Source of the DNA: Apostichopus japonicus
Taxonomy: Eukaryota > Echinodermata > Holothuroidea > Aspidochirotida > Stichopodidae
NCBI RefSeq assembly: GCF_037975245.1
Contig: NC_092574.1
Span: 14,953,713-15,017,712 of the forward strand
Length of the DNA: 64,000 nt
Direction of reading: 5' to 3'
In this document: positions 63,301 to 64,000 of the stretch, piece after piece
Position numbering within the stretch: position 1 is the stretch's first letter
Layout: each line of letters begins with the position of its first letter
Position numbers and translations under genes: made by a program
The notes under the pieces: generated by a model
Told to the model about the DNA's origin: nothing
Database searches by the model: none
What the model saw: the letters and a program-made list of their open reading frames with translations, nothing else

Positions 63301-63962
63301 GGGGGGAGGGGCGGGGCATTTATGCCATTTTGGCTAATTTGCAGCTATTTTATATTAAGCATGGCTCTCAAGTATCAGTTCTGTTAAAAGTCATCAAATC
63401 CATTTAAAAATAACTAAAGGGACAGTACACTGAGGCAGATGAAAGCATTGATTGATAATTCTGAAATTCATTGAAAGACTACACCAAAACTTACTAAACT
63501 TGGGTCACTGTAACACATTTGGAACACAAGATTTCTGTCAGTGGTATAAATATCTTGGAAATAATTGTTTCAAACTGACAGAGAAATAGCTCAAAGTGTG
63601 TCTTGATGTGTAAAGCATCGTGACTGTTTTAGCATATCTAGCAATTTTAGGGTCACGTTACCATCATCCCTTTAAGAAACAACTTTAGGTAAGGAACCCA
63701 TTTGGTTGCTATATATCGTTCTCTACGATCTGATAAGCTCTGTAAATTAGGGGACTATATTTCCATCTTAATTTTTTCCCCCCCTTCTAAACAGGCCCCC
63801 ACAGAAGAGATCACCACAGCCACTGCCTACGTGGAGCTCTTCTTGCGTAGCGTCACAGACCAACGGCTGATGAAAGTTTTCCTGGAATACATCTGCAGAG
63901 GGTGGCATGACAATAACAGGATACTGGACTCCCTCCTCAAAAGAATTGCATCAAATAATAAG
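47393..63962 (+). CDS. FHIP1: FHIP1 (FAM160A)-type FTS/Hook-interacting protein, 5' part
   Basis: Subunit of the FTS-Hook-FHIP (FHF) complex, a cytosolic adaptor that links Hook/dynein to endosomal cargo. Coding exons are 47517-48323 (in exon 47393-48323), 53756-53914, 54739-54825 and 63795-63962. They encode 269, 53, 29 and 56 residues, all in phase 0 at GT-AG borders, giving the first 407 residues. The start ATG at 47517 (MSRIFRRSHS) has an A at -3. The frame is open upstream to the acceptor, so an upstream ATG is possible. Helical-repeat sequences typical of FHIP1/RAI16-like proteins are visible: VNYLQQMVTLLIDE, LPRKLDIQADHWHC, FLNSLEFCNAVVQVAHP, GFLVPVVGPALHQ and TAYVELFLRS. The vertebrate FHIP1 order is preserved without gaps. 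The gene runs off the right edge. Confidence 0.88.
48324..53755 (+). other. FHIP1 intron 1
   Basis: 5.4 kb, rich in TACAGTA/TACTGTA-type motifs. It contains the hAT-like MITE (50763-51211), a tandem duplication of CAGGAAGTAACTGTACACTCTG-like units (about 50408-50480) and a C-run near 52717-52730. No exon is needed here, because protein similarity is continuous from LCP to VLAGG. Confidence 0.7.
50763..51211. mobile_element. hAT-like MITE with perfect 8-bp target duplication
   Basis: A 449-bp element with imperfect termini CAACGTTACCAG...CTGGTAACACTG (10 of 12 pairs). Identical TCGTTAAC duplications flank it (50755-50762 and 51212-51219). CTAGA/ACGCTA motifs recur inside both ends (AAAACGCTAGAT left, ACGCTAGATATAG and AAAACGCTAAC right). 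No transposase frame. It lies in FHIP1 intron 1. Confidence 0.85.
53756..53914 (+). CDS. FHIP1: FHIP1 exon (53 codons)
   Basis: From the acceptor GCTTTGCAG to the donor CAG|GTGATT. It encodes VLAGGLGALYSRLPRKLDIQ through LEFCNAVVQ, among the most conserved segments of FHIP1 proteins. Confidence 0.9.
54739..54825 (+). CDS. FHIP1: FHIP1 exon (29 codons)
   Basis: From the acceptor GTCTGCAG to the donor CAG|GTAAGG. It encodes VAHPVVSEQLL...GFLVPVVGPALHQ. Confidence 0.9.
55146..55200 (-). mobile_element. possible 3' tail of a minus-strand LINE or SINE
   Basis: On the minus strand the sequence reads TTAAATAAAGTTGATCTTATC followed by TTGTC/TTATC pentamers. AATAAAGTTGATC plus a short pentamer repeat is a common retroelement tail in marine invertebrates. 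Nothing protein-like precedes it. Confidence 0.35.
63415..63674. mobile_element. MITE-like element with TAAAGGGA ends
   Basis: An 8-bp inverted pair TAAAGGGA / TCCCTTTA bounds 260 bp. The right end extends as TTAAAGGGATGATGG. The end sequence resembles common TTAAAGGGA-type MITEs, but the terminal repeats are short and no duplication is seen. Confidence 0.4.
63795..63962 (+). CDS. FHIP1: FHIP1 exon (56 codons), last in window
   Basis: From the acceptor TTCTAAACAG to the donor AAG|GTGAGC. It encodes TEEITTATAYVELFLRSVTD through SLLKRIASNNK. The gene continues beyond the window. Confidence 0.9.
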
Positions 63963-64000
63963 GTGAGCACTATCGAATGTTGCTATCGGAATTATTTAGG

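Larger units (their letters stand above)
54826..63794 (+). other. FHIP1 intron 3
   Basis: A 9-kb intron. It holds a possible LINE/SINE tail (55146-55200), two in-frame micro-exon candidates (56244-56261 and 58451-58492), a G-rich patch near 59187-59212, G- and C-runs near 60970-60980 and 61050-61060, a T/C-rich tract near 61915-61980 and a MITE-like element (63415-63674). No full-length gene was recognised. Confidence 0.65.

Overview
This is eukaryotic, animal nuclear DNA. Genes are split by GT-AG introns. The sequence between them is AT-rich and full of microsatellites, runs of C or G, and decayed mobile elements. The exon content suggests a marine deuterostome. Two chloride-type alpha-amylases carry the extra C-terminal domain known from many invertebrate amylases, and an FHIP1 (FAM160A) gene follows. 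An echinoderm, perhaps a sea cucumber, is my best guess, but it is inference only.

Layout. Positions 1-28,000 are a gene desert. They hold (TA)n, (AAT)n, TCATCG-type and AGCCCC-type simple repeats, a 37-bp minisatellite, a tRNA-derived SINE-like unit, a probable solo LTR inserted in a (TA)n tract (19903-20931), two clean 17-bp hairpins, a long imperfect foldback (22754-23013), a short opsin-like TM6-TM7 reading frame (23331-23664), and a decayed CR1/L2-type LINE (25600-26830).

Positions 28,046-40,190 (minus strand) hold two head-to-tail alpha-amylase genes of three coding exons each. Exons 1 and 2 are 140 and 227 nt in both copies, with the same intron phases. The reconstructed proteins are 708 and 722 residues and look intact. 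Both share a splice-acceptor-like site exactly 14 nt before the ATG, so a 5'UTR intron is likely. Intron 1 of the downstream copy is swollen by a SINE-like unit, a palindromic MITE pair and a hAT-type MITE with a perfect 8-bp target duplication.

Positions 40,200-47,390 are mostly non-coding. They contain a roughly 500-bp (GAT)n array, a possible first exon of a single-pass membrane protein on the minus strand (45422-45745), and a 15-bp-TIR element.

Positions 47,393-63,962 (plus strand) carry the first four coding exons of an FHIP1-type FTS/Hook-interacting protein gene. It runs off the right edge. Its introns hold a second hAT-like MITE with a perfect 8-bp duplication and two in-frame micro-exon candidates.

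How the genes relate: the amylases are a secreted digestive pair from tandem duplication. FHIP1 is an unlinked cytosolic trafficking adaptor. I see no operon-like or functional link between them.
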